In this document: in pieces, positions 13,169 through 28,454 of the stretch
Layout of the letters: every line of letters begins with the position of its first letter
Position numbering within the stretch: position 1 is the stretch's first letter
Source of the DNA: Hyaloscypha bicolor E
Taxonomy: Eukaryota; Ascomycota; Leotiomycetes; Helotiales; Hyaloscyphaceae
Length of the DNA: 64,000 nt
Direction: 5' to 3'
Assembly: GCF_002865645.1 (NCBI RefSeq)
Contig: NW_020194684.1
Coordinates: forward strand, 2,919,030 to 2,983,029
The notes under the pieces: generated by a model
What the model saw: the letters and a program-made list of their open reading frames with translations, nothing else
What the model was told of the DNA's origin: nothing
Databases searched by the model: none
Made by a program: the position numbers and the translations under genes

Positions 13169-16100
13169 TCTAATTCCCTATTCATTTATACTTATTCCCT
13201 AAATACCAAAAATAATAGAAAAATCCTATTTAAAATCCGAAATAATAAAATATTCAGAATCTTCTTTTATTAGTTAATCTAACTTCTTTTCTATATACCT
13301 AAAATAAGACTTATTACTCTTAAATAGTCTTATTTTATATTTCCGAACTTACTTAAAAGCAATACAAATCCGCTTAGCTATATTCTTATACCAAATCTGA
13401 TATAGTTCTCTATATTAATTAGTATCTGCCTTTAACTATTATTTAATTTCTATCTTTACTATAGGGTATTAAGGAGGCTTATTATAGCAAATCATATTAT
13501 AAATTATACTAATATACTCTAAACGGATAGCTTCTTCGAATTTCGTATTATCTATAGTATCCTTAAATTAATCTTTAATAAGAAGGGAAAGCTTTAGATA
13601 AAAGGCTTTAATAATCTTATAGGAGATTCTATTTTTGTATATTCTATCCTTAATAGTAATTAGACTTATAGGAACTATAGTAAAAGGCCTATTAAATAGT
13701 AAATTATTATTAAGCTATCTTTCGACTTATATATTATTCGAGAATTAATACTTTCCTATAATTCCAGACTTATAGATTACCTAACTAAAGGTATTTATTT
13801 GTCTAGTCAAATAGACTATATTCGAAGTCTTTCTTTCTATTACTTTTAGTAGATATTTGCCTATTTCCTTAGCTACTTCCGGCTTAAATTTATTAGAAAT
13901 AGAAGAGTAATTAATATCTTTAAAGAACTTCTTACCAAAGGTAGTAGCCTTTTTATAGTCTATAAGGAAAATATAGCTAATATTCCGATATTCTTTACTA
14001 AGGTAGAATTTGCTACTCAAAGCTTTAGTAGTAGCCAGATCTTTAGTATTGCCTTTATATTAATTATAATTAATGTTTCCAGAAATAAAGTATTAGACTA
14101 GCTAAGGGTAAGTAACTAAGTAAATAGAATACTTGCTTAATACCTTATAAAATCCAAACTATATTAGTAGATCTATTATTAAAAGTTAAAAAGCTAAAGT
14201 AAAATAGCTATTACTAAGATCTCTATATATTAATATATTGTTTTTTCGGAAATAGAACTATAATATCTCTATTTCCTCTATTAAGAGTTCTCGAATACTA
14301 AACTTCTTAATCTACTTTAGGTAATCCTTCTTATAAATATAGCTATTTATACCCAAATTAGTAGTACCAGACTCAGGAATAGGAACTATAGTATTGAATT
14401 GGATCTATAGATTAGAGCAAAATTAATTAGAAATATAGTATTTATATTTATACTTTTTAATTTCTTGATTCTTAAAAAAGAAATCCTATATCTCCTTATT
14501 TATTCAAGTAACAGAAATATATTTCTTACCTTTAGTAACTTTATAGATCTTAGTAATTACCTTTAGAATATCCTTAATCTCTTATATATTAATAGAGAGA
14601 ATATTAGTAAATTACTAAATATATATTATATAGAAGGCTTTAAGGAATCTATTATTAATCCTATAGTATTCTCGCTTATAAATAGATCCTATAATACTAC
14701 TATATACCTCCTTAAAGGTATATTTATTCTACTAAACAAGTATTAATTTCTATTTAGCTAATATTTTATAAATATACTAAATACCTTTATTAAGTTCTCT
14801 GAACTTAATATTTCTGGTCTTCTACTTCTTGGTTCTGGGTATAATTAAAAGAGTCTTTTTAGACGGTATCTTTCCCTTTAGTATAAAGGGCTCTTTTTTA
14901 TTTTTTTCTATTTTACTAATTTTATACTTAGTCTAGTATTCAGATTTCTACTATCTATTAAAAGTCTTAGGCTCAACTTACTTTCTATCCTTACCAGATT
15001 CTTCTTATCTAGTTATACCAGTTCTACTAGTCTTATTAGTTTTACTAGTCTTACTAGTAGCTTTCTTATTAGGTTTTATTAAATTAGTTCTATTTTTCTC
15101 AACTGGATCCGGTTGAATTAAAACTGAAATTATAATAGGGGCTTATTCTTTAGGCTTATTTCGGAAAGCAGGAAAAGGCTTATTACTATAAGCTCTCTTA
15201 ATTAGGATTCTGGAAGTATTAAAGGTATACTATCCAGCCTTGAAATTATTAGCTAATAGTAGTTTAAATTCCAATTCTCTATATTCCGAAATAGCTTTAG
15301 TATATTTAAATACCTTAGTAATATCTAATTTAGTAAATATACTAGTATTCCAATACTTCTTATCTTTAATATATTCCAAAGTAGTTTTATTAATTAACTA
15401 AATAGCTTTATATACTAAAGCTTTTATTTTAAAAAGAAAATATAACTTCTTATAGATATTTTTACTAAAGTTATTACAGATATTATTAATATATTAGCCG
15501 AAAGTCTTATTATATAGTATAATTCCATTCTGATTCTTAGTATTAAAACCGTTTATTATAGTCTTAATCTTATTAAGCTTCTCTTATCTGCCTTTGGAAA
15601 TACCTTTAATAATATTCTCAAATTCCCTATTATTAGCTTAGTAGTTCTTTAGCTTCTCTTTAGTTAATCCTAGTCCAGTTCCGTTTCTAATAAAGGTTTT
15701 CTACTTTAAGAGCTTATTATATATACTACTTAGCTTATCTAGGATATTTGTATTAAATTCGGTAATTACAGCTATTTTTTCTGGTATTAGTAGGCCTTCT
15801 ATAACTGCCTAAGCTCTTTTAATACTCTGAATTTTAATACTATTAATCTATAGGCTTTCAATAATACTACGGCTTATAAGAACTAGCTACTATACTTTAC
15901 TAACTTAAGGAATCTGTTCTTCGGCTATTTTGTTATTCTTAATAAGTTATAAAGATATTATTAGTATAATAGTTATAGGTTATAAGGATTTCTTTTAAAT
16001 ATATTCCAAAATAAAGAATAAATTAGAATAGTTTTGGATTATATAAATATATTATATATATTCGAGTTTTTTTTTCTTTCTAGTAAGAAAACAAAACTAA

Positions 16101-19100
16101 AATAGTAGTATATATAATAGGGAAAGTAGGTATAATAATTAAATATATTTAAGATAATATAGTTATAAATTGGGAATAATTATAAAAGGTAAAATATAGA
16201 GTTAGGCTTCTATTATAGAAAAGAATATAAATATATATACCTAAGGAAATATAATTAAGGAAATAATTAAAGCAGGTTAAACTAAATAGTAATAATAGGG
16301 AAATAAGAAGATAATATAATAGAAATATAGATATAGTAATAGTATTTGAAGTATTAGAATATAGAAGGAAATAATAAAAATTTTATAATATAGGTATATC
16401 CCGATTTTTTATTTATTTAGAGATATTTCTATTAACTCAAAAAATAGTATAAAAGAAGGGAAATAATATAGGAAATATATAAAAGGTAAAATATATAAGT
16501 ATACTAAAGATATTGGGAAAAATATAAAGTAAGTATTAATAGAAAAGGAATTAGAATAATAGAATTAAGAAATAATTTAGAATAAGGTATTGTTTTTTCT
16601 AAAACTAATCTATATCTCTTTCGAAAGCTAATTACATTTATTTAGTACTTATTAGAATTGACTTTAAATAGTATAAAACTATTTAGTTATTTGGGACTTT
16701 AAAGTAATATCTATATTAATAAAGGTAATATTAAAGGTATTAGAATATATAGAAAAGAGAACTATAAGATAGTATAAATAGGGTTTATAGTATTATTATT
16801 AAGTTTGGAATAGTTAATATAGAATATAAAAAGATCAGATATTCCGAATTAGTATTAAAGATATAGGAATTATTTAGATAATATTTAATAGTAAGAAATA
16901 GATTAATAGTAAGAATTAGTAAATTATACTGGCTTTTTAAAGAAGTAACCGGTTTCTAGTAACGAAACGGTATCTTAATTAGGGAATAGGTTCTATATAA
17001 GAGAAGTTCTTTTTATATAGAAATAGGAATATATAATATACTAATTAAGCCTCGGTATAAGTTTTAAAAGCAGCTATAGTTATATTAAAGAGGAAGTAGG
17101 TTTTCTAGTATAAGGTAGGCTTTAAATAAATAGATTTAGTTTATCTAATATCTAAGAAATTTCTAGAATTATATATTATTAAATATTTTTAAAAATATCT
17201 ATTAGGTTTAATAAGGTTTCTCTTTCCTCTTATAGGACTTCTAGTTTATCTATTCTATCTATATATAATTTCTAATTAGGAAGTTTATTTGGATATTATA
17301 AGGAAACTTATAATAGTTATTTAAGTTAAAGTCGAGATCTATAGATATTATAATTAAGCTTTAGACTAGTATAAGTCATAAGAATAGCTAGTTAAAAAGG
17401 CAAATAGAATTCCTAAAAGGTTCCTATCTTAGTAAGATATATATAAAAGACTATATTTCTTCTTTTCTTTTTTTCCTAATTCTAAATATAGTTATTATTC
17501 GTTATTATAGTTCGGAATTAAGAGTTTATAAGGTAATTTCTTAATTCCCTATTTATTTTTATACTAAAAGAAATCCTTTATATTCAATTTCTAAGATCTA
17601 GTAATAGAATTTCATATATTAAGAATACTATCTAGTAGTAATAATCAGATAATAGTAAGAAATAAATAATAATAAAGCTTATCCGATTTCTAGAATAATA
17701 GTCCGATAATAATATTATTTAAAGGTTATAAATAATAGTTAGAAGGAAAATTCAAAAGATATATAAGGAATTAAAGATAATAAGCTTTATTTCAGATTAA
17801 GAAAAGTCTCTATTATTAGATACTTCTTTCTAGTCTTTTATAAAAGAAATATACTTTATTCTTTTTAATTCTAGTAACTCTGGAATATATATAATAATAC
17901 TAGTAGCTTTCTTAATCTTCTAAATACTATTTCGCTTATAGTATTTTATAATTGTTTTCTTTTCCAGTTCTATATTTATTTTAAAATATTTGTTTATAGG
18001 TATATATTTATTATTAACTTTATCTTTAGGGAAATACCAGAATCCATTTCTTTTAATAAACTATTTAAATTAATTCCCGGTATATATCTTTTGGAATATA
18101 GTACTATTAAGCTCTTCTAGTATATAATATCCTTTTAGTTAATCTATATACCTTATTCTATACAGGCCAAGCTAGTAATATAGTAGCTTTATATTTCTTA
18201 ACTTATCTTAATTTATTAATTTAATATTATATATAAGAACTAGATTCTTTTCAGAAATAGACTTTATATAAATCTGGTAAATAGTATTAAATTATTCTTT
18301 TCTCTTTTAATATTATTTATTCTTTTTTATTCTGGCTTTTTTAATATCTTCTTCTTTTATCTATATTTATTTTATATATATTTCTAGAAGTATTTCTCTA
18401 TTATAAACTTTATTTTATCCAAATATTCTCTAGGTTAGAAAGTATATTTCTATAAGTAGTATAGCTTTTCTACTATAGACTATATAAAAGGAAGTAAATC
18501 CAGTCGGTCTATATATAATAATTCGGCTAGTAAATAGAATATATAATAGTAAATCTATCTAAGGCTTTTTTCTATCTATTATAAATATAATAAGTATTTA
18601 AATAATTAGTTAATATCCTCTTTTAATTATATTATTTCTTTTAGAATTATAGGCCGAAATAATAATTCTATTAATTTCTAGTTTATTAAGTTCCTGAATT
18701 ACTACTCTTTTGAATTCCGATTTACTATTTACTTTAAGCTATTTAAATAAACTATACCTATAAACGATTTCTTTCCAAATAAACTTAGTAATCTTTTTAC
18801 TAGTTAGGTTCTTTAAAGGTCTAGCTTTAACTCACTTTGAAAAGTTGTTTCTAGTAATAACTAGTAAGTTATATTCTTTATAGTCTAATAATTTAATTAT
18901 ATTAATTTCAAGGTAATAGAAAAGAAATATAGCTTTTATTAAATATAGAGCTTTTTCTTATCTTCTTTTATTCTTATACTAATAGACTTTATAAATATTA
19001 ATATATTTCCGTATATAATTATAGTAATCTTTCTAGTAATAGTAGCTAGCTATTAAATAAAGAGTACTTTCTTTTCCGGTATATCTAATTTTATTATATA

Positions 19101-19393
19101 GCTCTTTAATAATAATTTCCCTTTATTTTTAATTATTAATAATAAGTTAAAATAGATATACTTTAAATATAACTCTCTATAGTAATTGATTTCTTATATT
19201 ATAATTTAAAGCTTTTCTATTTAACTTTCGAAACTCGGTTCTAGATATTTCTTCTAGTCTAGAGAATATTATAAGGTATTATATAATATTCTAGTATTAT
19301 TCGAAATAGCTATTATCTAAAGGATTTAGTAAAATAGTTAGGTTATTAAATAAAGTATAAGAATTAGTATTATTATTTACTATTTTACTAGAG

Positions 19394-19429
19394 GTTATAT
19401 ATAAAAGACTATAGCCTTTATTATATAAT
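19394..19429. repeat. Shared palindrome, copy 2 (inside the 13.1-kb element)
   Basis: Same outer arms as the other copies, with a core AAAGACTATAGCCTTT in which one arm base has changed G to A. Confidence 0.65.
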
Positions 19430-22400
19430 TTCCGGATTTTATTATTTTTTAATATTACTAATTTACTTCCAGATATAGTAAGGCTTTAATTATTAATTTC
19501 TAATAACTAGATACTATTATTCAAATATCTAATAAAAGGTTTGGAAGTCGGATTTCTTAAAACAATATTATATAACTAAACCGGAACTACTTCTTTTAAT
19601 TGAACTTTCCGTTTAATAAGTACTATTTCAATAGTATTAAGCTCTATTACTAATTATTTATTAATATCCTTATTATCTTTGGTATTACCTTCTTACTATA
19701 GGTATTTTGATAATCCGTTAGTAGTAGTATATTTGGTTCCTTTAATATATTTAACTTTAAAGTCAAATAGTTGAATTTATACTAGCTAGTAAATAACTAG
19801 AATTCTAGAAAGATCTATAGCTATTTTATTTAGCTATATAATAAGTATATTAGTATCTAGTTTAAAGATAAAGTAAACTCTATATAGCTAGAATTATACT
19901 TTTTATAAATACTTTACTAGCCTTTAGTATTCTCTTTTAGTAATATTATATCTCTATTTAGTATTATTTCAGATTCCAGACTTATATTATATAACTTTCT
20001 TTTTTCCTTTATTATTATATTAACTAAGAGTTCTGTTCTATTTATCTAGGCTAGTATTAATTACTAATATAATTATTTCCCAACCTTTTAATAGATTATA
20101 ATATAACTTATAGAATATCGAAATAGTAGTAAGCTTTTTTTAAAGGATTTATATAGCTTGCTTTTATTTATTATTCCAGTTCTATATTATATCTTCCCTT
20201 ATTAAATAGTAAATAGGTTTAGTAATAACCGTAAAGTCTTTAATCCAAATATAATAGTAAATAATAATTCCGATAAATACCTTACCTTTAGTTATATTAT
20301 TATAATATTTCTATTTTAAGATCTTAGTAATTCTTAAACTCGAAGGGCTTCTTCTAAGTATTTTATAGATAAAGCCTATAATAACTATACTATTATAATA
20401 GAACTGTGATTTTTCTCTAATACTAGCTCTGGCTTATTTAATTCTATCTAAAGTTATATTCAGGTTTTAAAGGTATTTGAATATAAAATACCGAATTTCA
20501 GGTAAAATAAACTACTTATTATAATTTATATAAGGTCTCTTAACTCTAATATTATTAATAAATAGTATAGTAATTTTAGAAAACAGATTCTCTAGAATAG
20601 TTATAATAACCTATATAAATTATATAACGGAATTAGTAGTTCCCTAAAATAGTATAGTTATTTTTAATAGCTCTAGAGGTATTATAAATATAGTTAAATC
20701 TCTACTATAAATATCTAGTATAAGTTAATTATATCCGGAAAAGAAATTAATTAGAGAGGTATAAATATATCTAGTAAATTCCTCCGAGATTTCATTAGTA
20801 GATAGAAATAGGTTAGTATCTTATAAGATTACTAAATTCATCTTTATAATAGTATTAATTAGTCTATAAGTCCCAATAACCTTTTTTATAACCGAGAACT
20901 ATAAATTCCGGTAAGGTCTATTATATTTCTTAAAAATTCTATAATCTAAATATTCTAATAATATTTTTACTATTACTAGTACTAGAGCTTTGGGATATAG
21001 GAAATTCTTCTCTTATTAGGCTTTATATTTAATAGTTTTAATTAGAATAGGTAGACTAATATTCTTATAGACTTTTCCTATTTCTTTCTAATTAAATATA
21101 ATTATACCTTTTTAATTAACTATTAATTCTCGGAATATAGCCAGTTTCTCTTCCTAAAGCTAGTTACTAATATCTAATTATTTAAAATATTCCGGAATAA
21201 GTTATAAACCTTTTAGAATAGCTAATATTCTTAGTAAAAGATAGTTCTTATATTTTCTAGTATATTTCTATAAGTATTCTCTAGTTTTGGATCTTTTAAA
21301 CCAGTCCGGATATCTATCTGAGCCTTTTCTAGTTCTATTATTAGTATCTACTAATCGAATCTTCTTATTCTTTATTTTATATATTTCCGTAACTAGAAAT
21401 AGACTATAGTTATTATCTTTTTTTTTAAGAGTTATAGCCATTTTTTCTAGTACTCTTTTTATCTAATCTCCGGAATTTATAACCTTTCTACTTAGCTTCT
21501 TTCTAGTTAGATATAGAGAATACCTTTTTGTCTGATATTTTAATATATCTTTTTTAAGTTTCTATATATTCCAGAATTCTTTCTAGTCTTGGGTTTGATA
21601 TTTCTTAGCTTCGGAAATATATTTCTTTATTATTAGAAGATATTATTCTATTTCTTTTTTAGAAACGTCTTTACTTAATACTCTTTTTACTTCTTTTTCT
21701 ATTAAATCCGGAACTATTCTTAATAATATTCTAATTAGAACCTTTTCTATTTCAGTTTCTCTAAAAATATTATTAATTTCCTAAACTCCTAAATCCAAAA
21801 TAAAAGAATTTATAGGAAATTCCGGTATTTTTCTATTTTCCCTAATATTATTACTAGTTATAATACCAGGCTCTATTTTTCCTCTTTATTTTCCGTTTCC
21901 TGTTCTATATTACTTAATTCCTTAATTCTAGAAGCTTAGTACTTTTGAACTATTATTTTCTTCTATTTCCCGGTATTCTTTAAAAATAGAATAATTATAA
22001 TAGTATAGGTATTCTGGTTATTTTTAGGGTCAGTAAACCTTTTATCCTATAAACTATTACTTTTATATATAATTTTTATTTTTATTTTTACTAAAAATAG
22101 TTAACTAAACAGGATTTTTAGAGCTTCTTTAATTAAGAAAAATATATTTTTATATCCTATTCTGTCTATAACCTTAGTTCTAAGCTTTACTATTCCTGTA
22201 AATCCAAATTCTTCTCTAATAATAGTAGATATTCAATAATCTATAATATTATATACTATTCTACTAATATTTCTAGAGATCTTTTCGGAAAGAATATTAA
22301 CTTTAGCTTTAGTATTAATTATTTCTTTATATTTAATATTCTTTTAAAGTCCTCAAAATACGAATCGGAGGTATAGAGATTATATAATATATTTATAAGC

Positions 22401-25400
22401 TAGTAATATCCGAATATTAATACCATTACTTTTAAATCAAATAATTCTATTAGTATTAGATATCTAAGCTAGTATTTCTAATTCCTTAAATATTCTATCT
22501 ATTATATAAGCTATAGCTGCTAGTTCTATAGATCTTCTAATATATTCTACTATATTTAATATAATAGTATTTCCTATTTATAAAATAATAAAATAGGAAA
22601 TATTATCTTTAATCTATTAGTTCTGAAATATAATAGCTAGCTCTAGTATTTTTAAGGTATTAATAAGTATTCTTATTTCTTTCTGAGTTTTCGGAAATAG
22701 AATAGTTATTTTCTTTAGTAGTTTTATTAGAATATTATTAATTTCAGGAATTCTATATTTATTATAATTAAGAATATACTAAGTTCCTAATTTATTTTAT
22801 TTATTTCTGGAACTATTAATATTTATATTCTTAGCTAAGTTATCTCTTTATTTATTATTTCTTAAAATAGTATTCTTTTGGCCTTTTATATAGGATAGCT
22901 TTTCTTTTACTCTAGCTCGTTTTTAGAAAATCTTTTTAGCTATTTCTATCTCTTTTCTCTTTTTCTTTAGTAAAAAACCTGTTATAGTATTAATAGAAAT
23001 ACTATTTATAGCCAAATCTCAATACTATCTATTAATTCCAGAATCTAAAGTATTAGTAATTCTAATATAATTTCCCCTAAGGTAAAACAGCTATTCAGAT
23101 TTCCTAGATATAACTTACTTGCTTCTATATATAGATTCCGGTTAGCTAGTTCCCTTTTCTCTTTCTTGCCTTATAAACTGGGTATCTCCTATTAATCTCT
23201 GGATATTTTTAAATTATATATTTAAGTTATAATCAAATTCTCTCTTTCGGATTTAGGAAACGATTTAGTTAAACTACTAGTATTTATTAATAAGGAAAAA
23301 GGAAATACTTTCTTATTTAGGCTTAAATAACCCTTTATATTATTTTCTATTAAATTAGTAAATATATCTATAATTTATAAGTTTTTCTATTAGTAGATAA
23401 TAGAACCAAGAAATATAGATATATTCTAGATTAGTATTATTATTTTTATTCCTGCTATAGTATCTATAATAAATTCTTTCTCTCGGTTCTAGGTCTATAT
23501 TATAGGCTATATTAATTTAAATAGTATTTTCTAATTATATTTAAAACTAACTTCTTCCAGAATACGGTTATTTAGACCCTCTATCTAATCTAGTTCGACT
23601 ACTATAGCTATTATAATATTCTCTATATTCTCTATTATAACTTTTAGTATATCCTTTCTAAAGACTCGAATTATATCTACTAGGCTATTAATACTATTAT
23701 ACTGGCTATAGTTGGCTAGGCTATATAAGTAGGCTATAGATATCTTCCCGAATTATAATAGTAGCTATATTAAGTTGTCTCTATAGGTTCTCTTAAGTTA
23801 TAGTAGTAATAGATAGTTTTTCTAAACTCCTTACTAACTAGTTAATATTATCTCTTTTGGGTTTACTACTTTTAATAGGTTTTATATAATTAGCTATAGG
23901 CTAGGTTCTTTTTTTATTTATACCTATAGTAGTTTCAGGAAGTATAATAGAAGGAATTAGTAAAAAATAATTGTCTTCTGGCTTAAGAACTATATTATAG
24001 ACTACTATATCCAAGTATTCTTATTTAAGTCTAGATATATCTGGATTATTAGTAATATTAAAATAGTATTTCTTTTCTTTATATTAATAGAATATTATTA
24101 CCTTTTTATATATCTTACTATATTTATAAATAGAAATATCTATAGACTTAAAGTTTGTATTTTTAAGAATATAATTTCTTACTAGAATAGATAACTCCTT
24201 TATAAATTCTCAATACTAAATAATTTCATCTATTTCTTTTCTTTTTAATAACTCTTTTAATATTCTATTAAATATATTAATATAAGACTTAAAAAAGATT
24301 TCTTTATTCTAGGCTAATATATAATCTAATTAAAAAAGTTATAGCTAATTTTAAGTATTTTCTAGTTATATTCTCGGAATTCCTTTAGTAAGGCCTTAAA
24401 AAACTTGGTTTCCTGGTAATTTCCTAGATTATTAGTATAGTATTCCGGTATAGCCTTAATCTAATTCTTATAAATAGGAGAGATATAATAGATAATTCTT
24501 TCTCTTTTAGTATTATCGGAAATATAATAGTTCTTATATATATCTATATATTATTCCAAAAATATAAAGATATTACTTTCCTAAAACTATAGTATTTCAG
24601 GAGCTTTTATAAATAGTAGATTTAAACCCAATACTAGTATATATTTATTCTTAGCTATATTAATCTTAATAATTTCTTTTATAGTTAATTATAGAGTTTC
24701 TATATCTGAGACTTCTATTAATAAGGTTCCTAAAGAACTAACTTCTCGTTTAAATATATCTTTTAATTTAGGAACCGGAATTAGAGAGAAACCGGTTAAT
24801 AATAATAGATATAGTTAAGGTTTGAGTTTTAGTATTAGTAATAATAAGGTAATAGCTTTTCTAGTCTTATTTCTATTACTTATATTCTCTTTCCTATTCT
24901 TTTAGCTTAATATCTATAGTATTTCCTCTTAATTTCGCCGAACTAGATATATCTATTAATATTATTAAAGGTAATAATAAAAATAATAAATATAATTTTA
25001 CTAATTTTTCTGATTTTTCTGAATTCTCTTTCGTTTTTCTATTTAGTATTTATTTCTTTCTCTAGAAGCTTCTCTAGTTTATTTATATAATTTCTTATTT
25101 CCAATTTCTTTTTAATTCTTATTTCCGATTCCAGTTTACTATTCTATTTGAATTTGAAAATATTTCCTCTTTTAGATATCTTTTCCGGATTTAGAAATAA
25201 GCTTTTTTACTAAAACTAATATTTCCTCTATTCTGGTCTTTACTATAACTAAAAATAATATATAAATTAATAGTATAACTTTATTTCCGAATACTAAAGT
25301 CTGTTTCTAACTAAGATCTAATTTATACTATCTTAGTATAATTTTTCTTATTCTATTTCCTCTACTTCTTTTCCTTCTATAGTTAGCCTTTATTTCTACT

Positions 25401-25665
25401 ATTCCTATATATTATACTAATAACTATATCTTATAGCTAATTCGTATTCAAGTTACTAGATATATCGGAAATTAATATAAAATACTAAGATTAATACTTA
25501 TATATTTTTAATATTTCGGTTTTAGGCTTAAGGTATTATAATAGCCCTTTTCTCTCCTAACTTACTAAACTAATAATCCGCCTTATAGATACCTCTCAGA
25601 ACTTTATAAAAGTATTACCTTAACTATAAAGTTTCTATCTTTCCTGTATTACTTACTATAAAATA

Positions 25666-25969
25666 TATAGAAAGGAAACTATAATAAAATAAAAACCTAT
25701 ATAAAGTATACCAGAGTATAAAATATAACTTAATAATAAAATAATAAATTAAAAGTATAAATAGTAAAATATAAATAGTATATAATATATAAAAGCTTAA
25801 TTAATTAAATACTTATAAAGGATTATTATCTAAGTCTATAGAAAAACCAGCTTTCTTATATAATTTCTGTAAGTTATATATAAAAGGCTATAGCCTTTAC
25901 TATATAATCTAAACCTCAAAACCGCCAAAATAATGCGATTTTTTAATGAGTACGGCCTGCTATACTATA
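25666..25969 (-). repeat. Right LTR of the 13.1-kb element (5' LTR by orientation)
   Basis: Direct repeat of 12,864-13,168. It is slightly less decayed, keeping AATGCGATT and GAGTACGGCCTGC where the left copy has T/A replacements. Confidence 0.8.
25873..25908. repeat. Shared palindrome, copy 3 (in right LTR)
   Basis: Core AAAGGCTA / TAGCCTTT with outer arms GTTATATA / TATATAAT. Confidence 0.7.
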
Positions 25970-27640
25970 ATAGTAACCTATAAGCAGACTAGTTATATAT
26001 ACGGGAACTAGCTAGAAGCAGGAGAAGAAGGTAAGAGGCCATATAATAAGTAAATTAGTAGAAAGGTTCTTTATAATATAAACCGGGACTATAACGGACG
26101 ATTAATAGATCCGTTACTAGTATTATAGAACTGGCTCATTTATAGAAATATTTATAATTAATTATTATTATTACTAGAAGAAAGAAAGAATATTTGAATT
26201 GAGTTCTTATAAAATAAAATATTACTAGATATAATTACTAGTATTTCGGGTCTATTAACTAGTTAATTAAGCCAGAAAAGGGAGAGAATATAAACTTAAT
26301 AGTAATAGTAAGTCTTATATAGCTTAGTCCGCTCTATAATAAAGTCAGAAGCAGGCCGGTTCTATTTATAAGAAGTATAAAAGCAGAAAGGATTTATAGT
26401 AATAAAGAAAGTAATATAAGGCTAGGTTTTTTTTTTTTAGTATATTCTATAAGATCTCTAACTTAAGAATTCCTTTTAAGCTTTAAAAAATCGCAAGAAA
26501 AGCCTCTTATATTCTAGAACTATTAAAATATAAAGAAAGATACTTGAGCTTCTTCTTTCTAATTTCTAGCTAAGCCCTATAAATTTAGATATAATTATAT
26601 TCTAATATATAATTCCCTAAAAGAAAGTAATTCTAGTATTTCTTATATAACTCGTTTTTTTAAAGAGCCCTAAAAGCTAATTATTTAGAGTAGCCTAAAT
26701 ATAGAATAATATAGAGAAAAAGATTAGTATATATATAATATATATTATATTTATATTTCTAGTTTTAAAAACATTTTTATAAAATATATTTAGGTTCTTA
26801 TAAATTTAATACTATATTATATAATAAATATATATTAATTAAATATAAGTTTAAAGCCTAAATAAAGTTAATATTATAATATCTAAAAAAAATTATAAAT
26901 TAAAAATAAGAATTTTCTTATTTTTATCTAAATTTATAACTAATTAATTTAAATATAATTCGATATTATATCTTATTTAAAGGCTAATAAAAGCTTATTA
27001 TATAACTTAGTCTCTAGTATAAAAATATTATAGCTTTATTTATATTTAATATATATTAATACTATATTTAGAATAAAGTTAAGTAATAGTTTTATTAAAA
27101 TCTTTATTTAATAACTCGAGTTTATTATATTAGTATTTTATATTATATAAAAATAAAAACCTTATTTTAATAAAATAAGTAATTCTCGATTTATATTAAA
27201 ATTCGATATTAATTTTTATTAGAGAAATAAATATAATAGAAATTTAGTAAATATATACTTTATATAAGCTTAGTATATACTAATAATATTAGATTAATAT
27301 AATTTGAGACTTTTATTTTTATAAGAAAAATGAAATATAATTTGAGATATATATATATATATTTTAATTATTATTATTATATATACTAATTTATAATAAT
27401 AAAAGTACTTTTAAATAAATAACTAGATAGTAAAATTATATTAAATTTATAAACTAGAATTAAAAAGCTAATAATAGCTTATAATTATATATCTAATATA
27501 TATTTAATATATATAATTTATATAGTTTATTTATTATTTCCTTAAAAATATATTTTTAGTTATTAATTAAAATATTATTAAAAAAAATTAAATTACTAAT
27601 ATATCTTATTTATATTTTATTTATATTTATTAAATACTAA
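25970..27640. other. AT-rich RIP-decayed spacer
   Basis: The first ~500 bp (25,970-26,450) keep some G/C-containing phrases and look like part of another decayed element. The rest is almost pure A/T with poly-A/T runs. No gene, RNA or delimited element is seen. Confidence 0.6.
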
Positions 27641-27649
27641 TTTTCTAAA

Positions 27650-28143
27650 TATCTGAGAATTTTATTATTAAATAAGAAATATATATACTAGTTTTATATT
27701 AATATTATATAAGCTTTATTTAGAAAACTAATTATTAAATAAAATAAAATTCTTAAGAATTTTATTATTAAATAAGAAATATATTTATATAATATATATA
27801 CTAGTTTTATACTAATATTATATAAGTATTATTCGAGAAATTAGCTATTAAATAAAATAAGATATTTAAGAAACTAGTTATTAAATAAGAGATATATTTA
27901 TATAATATATATATTAGCTTTATATTAATTCTTTATAAACTTTATTCGAGAAACTAGCTATTAAATAAAATAAAATATTTAAAAAACTAGTTATTAAATA
28001 AGAAATATATTTATAAAATATATATACTAGCTTTATACTAATATTATATAAGTACTATTTAAAAAATTAGCTATTAAATAAAATAAAATACTTAAAAAAC
28101 TAGTTATTAAATAAGAAATATATTTATATAATATATATACTAG
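27650..28143. repeat. AT-rich satellite, period about 112 bp
   Basis: Four to five tandem copies of a unit containing 'ttattaaataagaaatatat' and 'ttcgagaaactagctatt'. The phrase recurs near 27,760, 27,872, 27,984 and 28,097. The array is cut by the Copia element at 28,144 and resumes after it at 34,473. Confidence 0.75.
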
Positions 28144-28454
28144 TATTAGTATAGCTATTTCTTTGGGAGTCACGTATATAGTTACGGGATACGGGATACG
28201 GGATATGGGTAATAGGATATAGGTAATAGAATATAGGTAACGGGATATGAGATACGGGATATAGTTATATAACCTTATATCCTATTAGTAACTCGACTAG
28301 TAAACTAGACTCCTTTAGGCTTAGCAGATTTAGGGATTATATATTAATACTATAATACTATAATCCTTACTTCTAAATAATAACTTTACTAACTATATAT
28401 AAATAGTATTTTATGACTTATATAATAGTACTATATATTACTAGTAAACTAATA
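28144..28454 (+). repeat. 5' LTR of the Copia element
   Basis: 311 bp, from TATTAGTATAG to AAACTAATA; RIP appears to have changed the usual TG...CA ends to TA...TA. It matches the 3' LTR along its length apart from a longer heptamer array at 28,182-28,262. Confidence 0.85.
28182..28262 (+). repeat. Heptamer array ACGGGAT in the 5' LTR
   Basis: About eleven imperfect copies of a 7-bp unit ACGGGAT (variants ATGGGTA, ATAGGAT, ATAGGTA). The 3' LTR has only about three copies at the matching site (34,257-34,281). Confidence 0.75.

Larger units (their letters stand above)
12864..25969 (-). mobile_element. 13.1-kb RIP-inactivated Gypsy-like LTR retrotransposon
   Basis: Two direct repeats of about 305 bp (12,864-13,168 and 25,666-25,969) bound the element; they differ mostly by C/T and G/A transitions. 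On the minus strand, a decayed reverse transcriptase is readable around 20,300-20,990 (phrases such as YRLIN, EISEEF, FFSGY, GATNSV), followed by an integrase core around 18,780-19,000. That order (RT before integrase) is Gypsy-type. The long stretch at 21,300-25,600 would be gag. Downstream of the integrase, 13,200-16,000 keeps another minus-strand coding remnant, including a 79-codon open stretch at 13,781-14,020, that is either an extra ORF or a nested element. I found no matching 5-bp target duplication, so the outer ends may be off by a few bases. Confidence 0.75.

Noticed and set aside
13781..14020. 79-codon ORF on the minus strand as a gene
   Set aside because: It lies inside the 13.1-kb RIPped element, continuous with stop-riddled coding traces on both sides, so it is a surviving fragment of element coding sequence.
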